DNA of 40,708 nt from Oceanobacillus sojae (GTDB lineage Bacteria; Bacillota; Bacilli; Bacillales; Amphibacillaceae), in contig NZ_LT727812.1 in assembly GCF_900162665.1 (NCBI RefSeq), positions 861,764 through 902,471 on the forward strand, given 5' to 3'. A model generated the notes under the pieces. The model did not search any database, was not told the DNA's origin, and was given only the letters and a program-made list of their open reading frames with translations. The stretch's first letter is position 1; each line of letters begins with the position of its first letter. Below, piece after piece: positions 1-9,620 of the stretch. Position numbers and translations under genes: made by a program.

Positions 1-551
<551 letters not shown>

Positions 552-648
552 AGTGTTTGTATTCTTTAGCTTTCAGAAGTCAACTTCTGACTTAAATATT
601 CAAGAAAAACGAGGTGTTTTTCTTCTTTCGTACTGGTTGTTTTGTTCA

Positions 649-662
649 GTTTTCAAAGAGCA
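649..662 (-). promoter_or_regulatory. rrn leader boxA-like antitermination element
   Basis: On the minus strand the leader contains TGCTCTTTGAAAAC about 100 nt before the 16S start. This matches the boxA element (consensus TGCTCTTTA/GA) that loads Nus factors on rRNA transcripts. It is followed by AACTGAAC, the usual Bacillus leader sequence. A hairpin (TCAGAAGTTGACTTCTGA, about 575-592) lies between it and 16S, as expected of rRNA processing stems. Confidence 0.75.
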
Positions 663-699
663 ATTTCTTTGTCGCCTTATCTCAAGCAGCGACTTTATT

Positions 700-729
700 A
701 ATATAACATAAATCAAAGTTTGTTGTCAA
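700..729 (-). promoter_or_regulatory. rrn promoter P2 (proximal)
   Basis: The minus strand shows TTGACA (724-729), an 18-nt spacer and TATATT (700-705), directly upstream of the boxA leader. A perfect -35 with a slightly long spacer fits a strong SigA rRNA promoter. Confidence 0.65.
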
Positions 730-784
730 CTTCTTTTTTTATATTTTATTAACTGAGCGCTTGCTCGAATCAGCAACGAGATTA

Positions 785-813
785 ACTTTACCATGCTAAA
801 AAAAGAAAGTCAA
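785..813 (-). promoter_or_regulatory. rrn promoter P1 (distal)
   Basis: The minus strand shows TTGACT (808-813), a 17-nt spacer and TAAAGT (785-790), about 85 nt upstream of P2. Tandem promoters are typical of Bacillus rrn operons. The A/T-rich stretch just upstream (about 815-840) could serve as an UP element. Confidence 0.55.
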
Positions 814-1471
814 CGATTATTTTAAAATTTGTTAAAAGCAAATTTCAGACCCATTAGAGTTCACCTTGAAACAGCGCCTTAGACAAAAGAGATACAATAA
901 TGTAAAACATTAGTATATCAACTTTTCTTAAGTTTCTGTACTTCATATACAAACATGAAGAATACCATTCTAAAGGCATTAGTTATTTTTAATACGCCTT
1001 TTTATTTTCTTTCTTTCACAGGCGATAATTCCCTTAAGATACTTGCATAAAAAATTTATTACTATTTAAAATTTCCACTCTAATCATAAAAAGTTTATAC
1101 CAAGAGTTAAATATCCCCCTATTATTTCAAATAAAATAATATACATCCGTTTTTTAATTATAGATATATTTTGAAGCTTCACTGTGTACAGTAAAAAATG
1201 TAGGTTCGATATAAATTAAAATCTGACCCTTTTCACATATTATTATCGCAAAGTATTTGCTGCTATTTTTAAAATAAATTTTCTCTATGCGTGTCATAAA
1301 AAGAGACTTCCTTCTAATACAGTTTCAGTTATTCTCCCCTCCAAAAGGAGAAATAAAGTTCTCTACTATATATAATTTGCTGAATTTACTTTTCTCCCTA
1401 AAATCATCTTCTATAAGTAATAACTGAAACCTGCTGCAGTTATAATAACATAATTACAAAGCAGAAACCAA
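814..1471. other. Intergenic stretch with no recognised gene
   Basis: About 650 very AT-rich bases lie between the rrn promoters and the terminator of the next gene. I found no ORF with a credible ribosome binding site and no tRNA. A short GC-poor inverted repeat (aaaggc...gccttttt, about 973-1003) is too weak to call a terminator. Confidence 0.5.
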
Positions 1472-1518
1472 AAATTACTTATTCTACAATTTCACAAAAA
1501 TTGTAGGATAAGTAATTT
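1472..1518 (-). terminator. Rho-independent terminator of ygxA
   Basis: A 21-bp near-perfect inverted repeat (arms 1472-1492 and 1498-1518, one mismatch) lies just after the ygxA stop. On the minus strand the second arm runs into a T-rich stretch. Confidence 0.75.
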
Positions 1519-1554
1519 GATTTCCCTCCAAAGCTTCCGTTTCAGATACCATTA

Positions 1555-2436
1555 TCATACTTCCTCTAGTTCCTTCACCTTATACATTCTCTGAAATACA
1601 TCCGGATTTTTAGTAGGAAGCAGTTTCATATCAATAATATCCTTTTCTTCTAAATAAGATACAATCGCATGTAAATCTAAGGTATAGTGTTCTATCTCTG
1701 GTAAAGCTTTAATAGAAGCATATGACCAATAGCCATCTTCTTTACTTAATAAATTTAACAGATGGGCCGAGGCAGACTCTGCTTTATTCAGCATGACAAA
1801 ATCCATTGCAATCAGCATTAATTCAATTCTCTTTTCTAAATTCTCTGTGCTGTCCATCAATTTTTCATATAGTTTGTATACTTCTAAATCAATGTTCTTT
1901 ACCTGATTCCACACAGTTACTTCCGGATAATAGCCTTGATCAACAACAGATAATCTCGCTAAATAGTGCAGAGCATTTAAAATTTTACTATAAGAATCCA
2001 TAACCTCTCTTGATTCATATAACGCTTTTCCTTCACTAAAGTTTTTCAGCAGCTTTCCGAAATCAATTATCTTTCTAAGTGTACGTTTATCCTCTGGAAA
2101 AGATTGAAGCTCATCCTTTAATCCTTTTATAAACTCATTTCTGTCATAAGCTTTTCTTCCATAAATAACCCATTCTGCTGCACGCCTGTAACCGCTTGTA
2201 TCAATCCAATCCATCAGAATTGATTTCGTTACAATATGCATAGCAACCGTCTGCCCATTTATTTCATAATGTTTTACAAACCAATCCACTTCTTGGTTTT
2301 CGACAATAATCAGTAAAATGCTATCAAATTCATCCGTAATCGGACGATCAAATTGCGTTTTCTCAACAACTAGTATTCCTAATGTATTTGGATTACTCGC
2401 ATGCTCTTGATAAATCATTCTTTGAAAATTTTCCAT
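1555..2436 (-). CDS. ygxA: YgxA-like nucleotidyltransferase-fold protein
   Basis: A 293-residue cytosolic protein resembling Bacillus YgxA, annotated as a nucleotidyltransferase-like protein of unknown function. The N-terminal half (about 1-110) is the nucleotidyltransferase-like part. It keeps acidic positions in a segment reading DEFDSILLIIVE, but I see no clear GS...DxD motif, so catalytic activity is uncertain. The C-terminal half is helical and TPR-like (about 120-290). The identification rests on sequence resemblance and on its place between perR/ygzB and an rrn operon, exactly as in B. subtilis. The ATG start has GGGAGG 11 nt upstream. It is transcribed alone towards a strong terminator. 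Confidence 0.8.
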   Translation of the reverse strand: MENFQRMIYQEHASNPNTLGILVVEKTQFDRPITDEFDSILLIIVENQEVDWFVKHYEINGQTVAMHIVTKSILMDWIDTSGYRRAAEWVIYGRKAYDRNEFIKGLKDELQSFPEDKRTLRKIIDFGKLLKNFSEGKALYESREVMDSYSKILNALHYLARLSVVDQGYYPEVTVWNQVKNIDLEVYKLYEKLMDSTENLEKRIELMLIAMDFVMLNKAESASAHLLNLLSKEDGYWSYASIKALPEIEHYTLDLHAIVSYLEEKDIIDMKLLPTKNPDVFQRMYKVKELEEV

Positions 2437-2530
2437 GTTAACAGTTGCCTCCCTGTTTTTCCTCTAATTAAACATAATTCTATATATACTTTTAAAAAAC
2501 CTTTTTTGAGCTATAGGAAAGTATAAAAAT

Positions 2531-2632
2531 TTAATGTAGGATAGTAATCATAATCCCGTTATCTGTCCAAGATAGGTGTTCAATCCCATGCCGTTTTAAG
2601 GCTTGAATTGCAAAGTTTTCTTTAATATTCAT
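2531..2632 (-). CDS. Possible 33-residue small protein
   Basis: An ATG-started frame of 33 codons reads MNIKENFAIQALKRHGIEHL and continues SWTDNGIMITILH to a TAA stop. The composition looks protein-like (amphipathic helix followed by a strand) rather than random AT-rich translation. The only upstream ribosome-binding candidate is a weak AGAAGA immediately before the ATG. The frame sits in the ygxA-ygzB divergent promoter region, antisense to the ygzB leader. It could be a genuine small protein, a gene remnant or chance. I do not recognise the family. Confidence 0.25.
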   Translation of the reverse strand: MNIKENFAIQALKRHGIEHLSWTDNGIMITILH

Positions 2633-2682
2633 TCTTCTAATATTCTATGATATACTAAATTTGAATCTTAAGGGGGATTTAA

Positions 2683-3054
2683 ATGGCACAACAAATAACT
2701 TACTCAAGTAAAATAAATAAAATCCGTACCTTTGCCTTAATCCTTGTGTTCGCTGGTATCTTAGTAATGTATGGTGGAATTATGGTTCGCCGCATTGAAT
2801 GGTTAATGCTTATCCTGTTTATAATAGGTGTACTGATGATTGTACTTAGCTGCGTTGTATACATATGGATTGGCACCTTATCCTTAAGAGCAGTTCCTGT
2901 TATATGTCCAAACTGTGAAAAGCCTACAAAAATGCTGGGCCGGGTAGATGCCTGTATGCACTGCAAAGAACCGCTGACATTAGATAAGAATCTAGAAGGT
3001 AAGGAATTCGACGAACGGTATAATCATCGCAAATTCCGTGAAGAAAATAAATAA
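2683..3054 (+). CDS. ygzB: YgzB family (UPF0295) membrane protein with zinc ribbon
   Basis: A 123-residue protein matching the Bacillus YgzB/UPF0295 family almost throughout. The N-terminus carries the family signature SSKINKIRTFAL, followed by two transmembrane helices (about 17-37 and 42-68). A C-terminal cytoplasmic tail holds a CxxC...CxxC zinc-ribbon pair (CPNC and CMHC, about residues 75-97) and the closing EGKEFDERYN motif. Function is unknown; a small membrane zinc-ribbon protein is all the sequence shows. A GGGGG ribosome site lies 9 nt before the ATG, with a possible -10 TATACT at 2651-2656. In B. subtilis it also neighbours perR. Confidence 0.9.
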   Translation: MAQQITYSSKINKIRTFALILVFAGILVMYGGIMVRRIEWLMLILFIIGVLMIVLSCVVYIWIGTLSLRAVPVICPNCEKPTKMLGRVDACMHCKEPLTLDKNLEGKEFDERYNHRKFREENK

Positions 3055-3060
3055 TTAAAA

Positions 3061-3111
3061 AGCACCATGCCTGCGTGAGATAGATTTTCACTTTAGGTAT
3101 GATGCTTTTTT
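3061..3111 (+). terminator. Terminator of ygzB
   Basis: Arms 3061-3072 and 3095-3106 pair (AGCACCATGCCT with AGGTATGATGCT, two G-U pairs). A run of T follows. Confidence 0.75.
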
Positions 3112-3241
3112 GATAATAATTGAAAAGCTTGTATTCACTTGTTTTTTAGCAAGTCTGAAGTTCCTTATACTTACTTATACTCAATATATTTAAATTTTAG
3201 TTCGCAAAAAAGCCAAAATATTAAGCCATTGCTATAAAACA

Positions 3242-3299
3242 AAAAAATGACTGGAGATAGTATAAAAGCCTAAATAAATACTATCTCCAGTCATTTTTT
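3242..3299 (-). terminator. Terminator of perR (bidirectional)
   Basis: A perfect 21-bp inverted repeat (3242-3262 and 3279-3299) with A-tract and T-tract ends begins 17 nt after the perR stop. It can act on both strands and backs up the ygzB terminator. Confidence 0.85.
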
Positions 3300-3316
3300 A
3301 CATATTAATATGTCTC

Positions 3317-3757
3317 TTATTTTGCCGCGTGCTGCTCCTTGCAGGCATTGCATGTACCATAAACTTCCAGACGGTGATGACTGACATCAAAGCCTGTTAC
3401 CTGCTCCGCAAGCGATTCTACTTCATCTAATGAAGGGTAATGAAAATCAACAATCTTTCCACACTGATTACAAATGATATGATAATGATCTGACGTATTA
3501 CAATCAAACCTGCTTGAGGAATCTCCATAAGTGAGTTCTCTGACCAGCCCGATATCTTTTAACACACGCAAATTATTATATACTGTTGCGACACTCATAT
3601 TTGGAAACTTTCCTTCAAGTGCTTTATATATATCATCCGCAGTCGGGTGAACCATTGAATTAAGCAAATACTCCAGTACGGCGTGTCGTTGTGGTGTAAT
3701 GCGGACGCCTGACTGCTTTAATGTATCAATTGCTTGCCGTAATTTATCTTCAGACAC
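3317..3757 (-). CDS. perR: PerR peroxide-sensing Fur-family repressor
   Basis: PerR represses peroxide-defence and iron/haem genes until metal-catalysed oxidation of its histidines inactivates it. I place the start at the GTG at 3757, which has GAGAGG 8 nt upstream, rather than at a TTG 21 nt earlier. The resulting 146 residues match the 145 of B. subtilis PerR. The sensor ligands then fall at the canonical positions His37, Asp85, His91, His93 and Asp104, and the structural zinc cysteines at 96, 99, 136 and 139. Asp104 (not Glu) is the residue linked to peroxide sensing. The winged-helix signature [12 protein letters not shown] is intact. A PerR box upstream implies autoregulation. The gene is a single transcription unit. 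Confidence 0.95.
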   Translation of the reverse strand: MSEDKLRQAIDTLKQSGVRITPQRHAVLEYLLNSMVHPTADDIYKALEGKFPNMSVATVYNNLRVLKDIGLVRELTYGDSSSRFDCNTSDHYHIICNQCGKIVDFHYPSLDEVESLAEQVTGFDVSHHRLEVYGTCNACKEQHAAK

Positions 3758-3795
3758 CCTAAACACCTCTCTTCCCAATTAATAAAATTATTAGA

Positions 3796-3810
3796 TTATA
3801 ATTCTTATAA
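3796..3810. promoter_or_regulatory. PerR box upstream of perR
   Basis: TTATAATTCTTATAA matches the 7-1-7 PerR operator consensus TTATAATNATTATAA at all but one position. It lies 39 nt upstream of the chosen perR start, so it most likely covers the promoter and gives autorepression. Confidence 0.8.
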
Positions 3811-3855
3811 TTAGTTTATCGCCCTGTGTGCATAATGTCAATTAATTCACGTAAA

Positions 3856-4413
3856 TCAAACATCGGCGTGAAGATGCTTTTCTTCTCCTCCTAATTGCTG
3901 GTTTACATATCTGGCAGCAACAAATAAATAATCTGATAACCGGTTCAAATAACCGAAAACAAGCTTATTCTCTACTTCATCTTCCAAACCAACTGTTAAA
4001 CGCTCTGCCCTTCTGGCAACTGTGCGTGCATGATGCAAAGCACTGGCTGCCCGATGGCCTGATGGAAGAATAAAATTCTTCAACGGTTCAAGAGATTTAT
4101 CCCATTCATCAATTTGTTTTTCCATCTCATCAATATGCTTTTGTTCAAGCTTCCAATAAACTTCTTTATCTTTTGGCGTGGATAATTCAGCACCAACATG
4201 AAAAAGAATTGTCTGTACACGTTGTAACTGGTCAAGAAATGCAAGCTTACCATCCCAATTTGTTTCTTCAATATAACTTGTCACCAAGCCAATGCTTGAA
4301 TTCACTTCATCACAGGTCCCATACGCTTCCACTCTTAAATGATTTTTCGGTACACGCTGACCATAAACCAGCGATGTCTGACCTTTATCTCCAGACCTTG
4401 TATAGATTCGCAT
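3856..4413 (-). CDS. ATP:cob(I)alamin adenosyltransferase, PduO type
   Basis: A 185-residue enzyme that transfers the adenosyl group of ATP to cob(I)alamin to make coenzyme B12. Visible family motifs are the N-terminal ATP-binding TRSGDKGQTSL (about 5-15), GTCDEVNSSIGL (about 32-43) and RTVARRAERL (about 128-137), followed by LNRLSDYLFVAARYVN. Length and motif order match YvqK/PduO. It starts 27 nt after the bcp stop with GGGGATG upstream, so it is very probably co-transcribed with bcp. No cobalamin riboswitch or other B12 gene is visible. In B. subtilis no such gene stands between bcp and perR, so its placement here is a lineage difference. Confidence 0.92.
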   Translation of the reverse strand: MRIYTRSGDKGQTSLVYGQRVPKNHLRVEAYGTCDEVNSSIGLVTSYIEETNWDGKLAFLDQLQRVQTILFHVGAELSTPKDKEVYWKLEQKHIDEMEKQIDEWDKSLEPLKNFILPSGHRAASALHHARTVARRAERLTVGLEDEVENKLVFGYLNRLSDYLFVAARYVNQQLGGEEKHLHADV

Positions 4414-4440
4414 GCTATTTCATCCCCAATCCTGAAATAC

Positions 4441-4914
4441 TTAGTCCTCATTATTTTCCTTTAAATAATTTAAAGCATCCAGCACATGATCTTTCACTTG
4501 GACCTTTCGATACTCTTTGACAAGATTTCCTTCTTTATCAAGAATAAATGTGGAACGTTCAATACCATAGTATTCTTTCCCAAAATTTTTCTTCAGCTTC
4601 CATACTCCAAATTGATCGGCTACCTGATGATCTTCATCTGAAAGTAAAGTAAATGGCAAATCATGCTTATCTATAAATTTTTGATGACGTGCTTCCGGAT
4701 CCGGACTGATTCCAACAATTACTGCATCCAACTCAGCAAAGCTTTCATGATGATCTCTGAAGTCACATGCTTCTGTCGTGCACCCCGGTGTCATATCCTT
4801 TGGATAAAAATATAAAACAACGTACTTTCCTTTAAAATCAGATAAGCTTACGTTTTCACCGTCCTGATTTGGTAATGTAAAATCATTTACTTTTGTTCCT
4901 AATTCAATTGACAT
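4441..4914 (-). CDS. bcp: Bcp-type thioredoxin-dependent peroxiredoxin
   Basis: A 157-residue PrxQ/Bcp peroxiredoxin that reduces hydrogen peroxide and organic hydroperoxides using thioredoxin. The peroxidatic Cys45 sits in the signature DMTPGCTTEACDFRD, with a second cysteine at 50 that can serve as the resolving residue of an atypical two-Cys enzyme. Thr42 and the conserved arginine around residue 118 (ERSTFIL) complete the active site. A GGAGGGATT ribosome site precedes the ATG. The gene corresponds to B. subtilis ygaF, between hemL and perR. A PerR-controlled role would make sense, but I see no PerR box directly upstream of this gene. Confidence 0.94.
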   Translation of the reverse strand: MSIELGTKVNDFTLPNQDGENVSLSDFKGKYVVLYFYPKDMTPGCTTEACDFRDHHESFAELDAVIVGISPDPEARHQKFIDKHDLPFTLLSDEDHQVADQFGVWKLKKNFGKEYYGIERSTFILDKEGNLVKEYRKVQVKDHVLDALNYLKENNED

Positions 4915-4976
4915 CTAATCCCTCCATTTAATGAATACTGCTTCTCTCTTAAATATAGCATATCGCTGGATCAGAT

Positions 4977-5411
4977 TCATTTATCACTGTCTCTGCTGCT
5001 GATTTGTACCACTTTTAATACAAAAGCAGCCGGCAGAATATATCCAATCAATGCTTCAGAAATTGCAATAATCCTCCCAATACCAACCGGTGCCAGGTCA
5101 CCATAGCCAAGTGTCAGTATAGTTACGCCGCTAAAATAGATGGAATGGACTACTGATCCCCATATAGTTACCTCTCTGAGTTCTCCATGCTCTACGATTA
5201 CAATCCCTTGAAATGATAAAATAAAGTAGATCAAACCATAACCGACCATTGTAATGCAATAAACAACAAGCATTGCTATAAAAATTTCTAAAGAAAAATG
5301 CCCTTCCTTCATTTGTAAATGTGAATGAATTGATTTATATTGAATAAAATCATAGATGCTTTTGCCGATTAAAACCATAACCAGGATAAAAAATATCCAA
5401 GGGATAGCCAT
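4977..5411 (-). CDS. Small potassium-channel-like protein (Ion_trans_2)
   Basis: The pore-loop selectivity motif TLGYGDLAPVG (about residues 104-114) lies between hydrophobic helices, as in two-helix K+ channel subunits. Hydropathy suggests a membrane segment near the N-terminus, one at about 45-70, the pore helix, and an inner helix at about 118-137, with no cytoplasmic RCK domain. A TTG start at 5429 would give 150 residues. However, AAGGAG lies inside that extension, 8 nt before the ATG at 5411, so I prefer the 144-residue form. The gene ends 62 nt before bcp and may share its transcript. The ion is inferred from the GYGD motif only. Confidence 0.82.
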   Translation of the reverse strand: MAIPWIFFILVMVLIGKSIYDFIQYKSIHSHLQMKEGHFSLEIFIAMLVVYCITMVGYGLIYFILSFQGIVIVEHGELREVTIWGSVVHSIYFSGVTILTLGYGDLAPVGIGRIIAISEALIGYILPAAFVLKVVQISSRDSDK

Positions 5412-5757
5412 TTCTTTTACTCCTTCCAAATAATCTTTTCTATGGAACGGCTGCTAACAATGAACTTAAAGGTAAATACGGTATACGATTAACAAGCCCT
5501 CCGATATCGTAAGAGGTAACTTTACACCCTCCCAAATCCAGCTTCAGATCTCTTCATCTTTAAACAGTCACTCTTCACTATTTAATATATATGCGGAAAT
5601 TGAAACAGTTTGTACAAGTTTTCCATTCATTTTTTTGTTATATTAGTAATTGGGGTGAAAATAAACAGAGAAAATCTGCTTTTTACCTTTTTTAGATGAA
5701 CTTGTAAGGTGACGGTCAGATACTTTACAGGTTGGGCAGAATGAGGAGGAAAACGAA
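5412..5757. other. Divergent intergenic region, channel gene / hemL
   Basis: About 345 bases hold the promoters of both flanking genes. A GAGGAGG ribosome site precedes hemL (5741-5747). An AT-rich segment with TATATT (5639-5644) is a possible -10 element for hemL without a convincing -35. I see no ORF, RNA gene or repeat. Confidence 0.4.
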
Positions 5758-7056
5758 ATGAAATTTACAAATTCTGAAAAGCTGCATGAGGAAGCTTTAC
5801 AACATATTGTCGGCGGAGTTAATTCTCCATCCCGCTCCTATAAAGCTGTTGGCGGAGGATCTCCTGTATATATGAAAAGAGGTCAGGGAGCCTATTTCTG
5901 GGATGTAGATGATAATAAATATATTGACTATTTAGCTGCATACGGGCCAATCATAACTGGTCACGCACATCCGCATATTGCAAAAGCAATTGCTGAGGCA
6001 GCAACAACCGGGGTTCTTTACGGAACACCTACTGAACTTGAGAATACATTTGCAAAAATGCTAAAGGAAGCCATGCCTTCATTAGAAAGGGTTCGTTTTA
6101 ATAATTCAGGTACAGAGGCTGTGATGACTACCATTCGTGTAGCCCGCGCCTATACAAACCGGACAAAAATCATTAAATTTGCCGGATGCTATCATGGACA
6201 CTTTGATGCTGTATTGGTTGAGGCGGGATCTGGACCATCAACACTGGGTACACCAGATTCAGCAGGTGTTCCTGCTTCCAGTGCGGCAGAGGTAATTACC
6301 GTTCCATTTAATAATTTAAAAGCTTTTAAAGAAGCATTAAAAGCCTGGGAAGGTGAAATTGCAGCTGTAATTGTTGAACCGATTGTAGGTAACTTCGGAA
6401 TCGTAGAACCTTTTGAAGGATTCTTAGAAGAAGTAAATGAACTTACCCACCGCGCCGGTGCGCTTGTCATTTATGATGAGGTGATTACTGCATTCCGTTT
6501 CACTTATGGAAGTGCACAACAGCTCTACAATATTGAGCCGGACTTAACAGCAATGGGTAAAATTATTGGCGGCGGCCTGCCAATTGGCGCTTACGGCGGT
6601 CGAAAGGATATCATGGAACAGGTTGCGCCACTCGGGCCAGCTTACCAGGCAGGAACTATGTCGGGAAATCCTGCTTCTATGGCCGCGGGGATTGCCTGCT
6701 TAGAGGTTTTAAGAGAAGACGGTGTATATGAAGAATTAGAACGACTCGGAAAACGTCTGGAAGAAGGTATTCTGGAAAAAGCAGAAGAAAATAATATTCA
6801 TATTACAATTAATCGTCTCCGTGGAGCTCTAACTGTATACTTTGGAGTCGACAAAGTCACAAACTACAGAGAGGCCGAAGCTTCAGATGGGGAAGCCTTC
6901 GCAACGTTCTTCCAGCTTATGCTGAGAGAAGGCATTAACCTGGCACCTTCTAAATACGAAGCCTGGTTCTTAACAACAGAGCATACAGATTCTGATATCG
7001 AAAATACAATTGATGCAGTCGGCCGTGTATTTGCAGAAATGGCAGAAAATCAATAA
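5758..7056 (+). CDS. hemL: Glutamate-1-semialdehyde 2,1-aminomutase
   Basis: A 432-residue PLP enzyme that isomerises glutamate-1-semialdehyde to 5-aminolevulinate, the tetrapyrrole precursor. Diagnostic features are [15 protein letters not shown] near the N-terminus, the cofactor-contact segment [18 protein letters not shown] and the PLP lysine Lys268 in [17 protein letters not shown]. Length matches the family. It corresponds to gsaB (the second aminomutase gene of B. subtilis), which lies next to ygaF/bcp and ygaD, so it is probably the paralogue outside the main hem operon; whether another hemL exists is not visible here. It is monocistronic, with its own ribosome site and terminator. Confidence 0.95.
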   Translation: MKFTNSEKLHEEALQHIVGGVNSPSRSYKAVGGGSPVYMKRGQGAYFWDVDDNKYIDYLAAYGPIITGHAHPHIAKAIAEAATTGVLYGTPTELENTFAKMLKEAMPSLERVRFNNSGTEAVMTTIRVARAYTNRTKIIKFAGCYHGHFDAVLVEAGSGPSTLGTPDSAGVPASSAAEVITVPFNNLKAFKEALKAWEGEIAAVIVEPIVGNFGIVEPFEGFLEEVNELTHRAGALVIYDEVITAFRFTYGSAQQLYNIEPDLTAMGKIIGGGLPIGAYGGRKDIMEQVAPLGPAYQAGTMSGNPASMAAGIACLEVLREDGVYEELERLGKRLEEGILEKAEENNIHITINRLRGALTVYFGVDKVTNYREAEASDGEAFATFFQLMLREGINLAPSKYEAWFLTTEHTDSDIENTIDAVGRVFAEMAENQ

Positions 7057-7072
7057 TAAAGATAACACACTA

Positions 7073-7115
7073 AAATGTCTTCTGGGGATATAGACTATAT
7101 CCCCAGAAGACATTT
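7073..7115 (+). terminator. Terminator of hemL
   Basis: A perfect 21-bp inverted repeat (7073-7093 and 7095-7115) around CTTCTGGGGATATAG begins 16 nt after the stop and ends in TTTCTTG. It also faces the convergent acetyltransferase pseudogene. Confidence 0.85.
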
Positions 7116-7125
7116 CTTGTATTTG

Positions 7126-7639
7126 TTAAGTTAATGGAATCCAAAATCTTCGAGTTATATTTCCTTTCTCGTCTTTAAAAGAATCCCCCTCCACTCCCCC
7201 ACAATTCATAATAACTTTAGCAGAGAAATGATTTTTTTGATTACAGGTTATGAGAGCTTCATGAACTTTCATCTTTTTTAAATAGACTAAGGAATACTCT
7301 AATATTTTTGTTGCATATCCTTTATTTCGTTCATTTGGGGCTACCCCATAGCCTATATGTCCACCAATTTCTTTTAATCCTTCATTTAACTCATGCCTAA
7401 TATTAGAAGCACCAACAATCTCATTTCCAACGAATAGGAAATATGTAGAATTAGGAACAAAATTGTGATTGAAATCAGCTTGTTTACTGGAAAAGATATT
7501 TAATAAAATGCTGATAGTTATTATAACGCTGTATTTCTGTAGCTGTTGGAATGACTGTTTCTTCTTTTAAATGCCATTGATTAATATAACGGTAAAAAGC
7601 TGCTTCATCTTCTGATTTCAACTCTCGAAAAGTTTGCAT
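7126..7639 (-). pseudogene. GNAT acetyltransferase, frameshifted
   Basis: Reading from an ATG at 7639 with GGGAGGG upstream gives MQTFRELKSEDEAAFYRYIN and on to a stop at 7484-7486. The next frame, entered between about 7497 and 7511 (near CATTTTATTAAATATC on the minus strand), then continues as a typical GNAT protein to 7126. It reads FVPNSTYFLFVG, HIGYGVAPNERNKGYATKIL (acetyl-CoA loop), ALITCNQKNHFSAKVI and ends RRFWIPLT. Total length is 514 nt, or 171 codons plus one base, so a single extra base explains the break. N-terminus and C-terminus both fit one Bacillus GNAT family. Either a recent pseudogene or a sequencing or assembly slip. Confidence 0.85.
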
Positions 7640-7693
7640 CAAAACCCTCCCTTGTAGTTTTATACAAAAAGGAGGAAAAGAGAGATCCTCTCC

Positions 7694-9442
7694 CTATTCC
7701 TCCAAGTTCTGAATCTGATACAAATCATAATAATGTCCACGGAGCCGCATTAATTCTTCATGAGATCCTATTTCTACAATTTCTCCGTTTTCAACGACAA
7801 CAATACGATTTGCATGGGTAATTGTTGCCAGTCGGTGAGCAACGATAAAGGTGGTCCTATCAGAAGCAAGCTTTTCCAGTGTTTCCTGAATAAGGTGCTC
7901 ACTTTCTAAATCCAGTGCGGATGTTGCCTCATCAAAAATCAAGATTGGCGGATTTTTTAAGAATACGCGCGCAATTGCAATCCGCTGCTTCTGTCCACCC
8001 GATAATTTCACACCGCGTTCTCCAACCATCGTTTCGTAAGCCTCCGGCATTTCATTAATAAAGTCATCGGCATTTGCTGCTTTTGCTGCACTGATAACTT
8101 CCTCATCTGTTGCATCCGGGTTACCCATGCGAATATTTGTAGCAATCGATTCGGAGAACAGAATATTATCCTGGAGCACCATTCCAATATTGTCACGCAG
8201 TGAACGTGCTTTCATATCTCTTAAATCCATTCCATCAATTTCAATGGAACCACCAGTCACATCATAGAAACGGGGAATCAGACTGATTAATGTTGATTTT
8301 CCTCCTCCGCTCATTCCGACAAAGGCAATAGTTTCCCCTTTTTGAACGTGAAGATCGATATCTTTGAGCACAGGCTCTGTATCCTCATCATATTGAAAAG
8401 AGACCTGGTTAAAGGTTACTTTTCCTTGCAGCCTTCCAGGATCAACTGCATCTTTTTTGTCGGTAATATCATAGGGCTCATTCATTAATTCAAATACCCG
8501 GTCAATAGACGCAATTGATTGTACTAAGGTTGTAGAGGAGTTAATAAGACGGCGTAACGGACTGTAAACTCTCTCCATATACCCGACAAAGGCTACCATT
8601 GTACCAAGCGATGTATTGCCCATAACGACCTGATAGCCTGCAAAAGCTATAACTAATAACGGTGCCAAATCAGTAATTGTATTTGTAACTGCAAAAGTTC
8701 TGGCGTTCCAATCTGTATGCTTTAAAGCCCGATCCAGAAAATGGCTGTTTCTCTTTTCAAACTGCTCATCCTCATAATCCTCCAGCGCAAAGCTTCTTGT
8801 CACCGGTACGCCTTGAATGCGCTCATGTAAATGGCCCTGCACTTCCGCTAAGGCCTGTGATCTTTCTCTTGTTAATCGCCGTAAGCGTCCAAAAAAGAAT
8901 TTAACAGAAATCCCGAATAACGGGAATAAAATAATTGATACGAAGGTAAGTGGTACGTCCATTGTAAACATAATAATAATTGCTATTAAAATGGTTGTTA
9001 CGTCCAGCCAAATATTCATCAGCCCTGTCATAACAAAATTTTTCGTTTGCTCCACGTCATTGATTACTCTGGAAATGATTTCACCTGTTTTTGTCTGCGA
9101 ATAAAATTTCAGGCTTAATTTTTGAAGGTGGTCGAATAATTTTCCTCTGATATCAAAAAGAATTTTATTTCCTACCCATTGAGCCAGATATTGCCGGATA
9201 TATTCAACCGGCGGGCGGACAATTAAAAATACGACAAAAGAAATCCCCATTATCCAGAATAAGCGTGTTATCTTTTCTGACTGGGTAAAGTCCTCTACCG
9301 TGATAATATCATCAATAACAAATTTCAAAATTAACGGCATCAATAATGGAATACCAAATTTAATAACACCGATAAGTAATGTCCATATTATTTTCCATTT
9401 ATATGGTTTTACGAATTGCATATACTGCTTAATACTGCTCAT
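7694..9442 (-). CDS. ygaD: ABC exporter, fused permease/ATPase (YgaD-like)
   Basis: A 582-residue half-transporter of the multidrug/lipid exporter type that works as a dimer in the cytoplasmic membrane. The N-terminal type-1 membrane domain has six helices (about 15-310) with the coupling segment [14 protein letters not shown]. The ATPase domain (about 340-575) has Walker [10 protein letters not shown] (about 375), Q-loop MVLQDNILF, signature LSGGQKQR (about 478), Walker [13 protein letters not shown] (about 495) and switch histidine in IVAHRL. It lies between the hemL and ygaC equivalents, as YgaD does in B. subtilis. The substrate cannot be told from sequence. Confidence 0.92.
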   Translation of the reverse strand: MSSIKQYMQFVKPYKWKIIWTLLIGVIKFGIPLLMPLILKFVIDDIITVEDFTQSEKITRLFWIMGISFVVFLIVRPPVEYIRQYLAQWVGNKILFDIRGKLFDHLQKLSLKFYSQTKTGEIISRVINDVEQTKNFVMTGLMNIWLDVTTILIAIIIMFTMDVPLTFVSIILFPLFGISVKFFFGRLRRLTRERSQALAEVQGHLHERIQGVPVTRSFALEDYEDEQFEKRNSHFLDRALKHTDWNARTFAVTNTITDLAPLLVIAFAGYQVVMGNTSLGTMVAFVGYMERVYSPLRRLINSSTTLVQSIASIDRVFELMNEPYDITDKKDAVDPGRLQGKVTFNQVSFQYDEDTEPVLKDIDLHVQKGETIAFVGMSGGGKSTLISLIPRFYDVTGGSIEIDGMDLRDMKARSLRDNIGMVLQDNILFSESIATNIRMGNPDATDEEVISAAKAANADDFINEMPEAYETMVGERGVKLSGGQKQRIAIARVFLKNPPILIFDEATSALDLESEHLIQETLEKLASDRTTFIVAHRLATITHANRIVVVENGEIVEIGSHEELMRLRGHYYDLYQIQNLEE

Positions 9443-9514
9443 TTATCATCTTCCTCTGCTTGAAAGGTATTACGGAATATGTTCGTCATTTCACATCCAT
9501 TCTCTAAAATGCAA

Positions 9515-9552
9515 TATAAAAAATCCTTGCCACTCCATCTCGTAACAAGGAT
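9515..9552 (-). terminator. Probable terminator of ygaC
   Basis: On the minus strand ATCCTTG (9546-9552) pairs with CAAGGAT (9523-9529) and is followed by TTTTTTATATT. The stem is only 7 bp with a 16-nt loop, so strength is moderate. Confidence 0.5.
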
Positions 9553-9620
9553 ACCCTTTTATTCATTCTAATTGCAATTAAATCGCTTTGAAGTTTTTTC
9601 ACGTCTCTGTACTCTTCAGC

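Noticed and set aside
3757..3778. Longer PerR start at TTG 3778
   Set aside because: The downstream GTG has a better-spaced ribosome site and restores canonical length and metal-ligand numbering.
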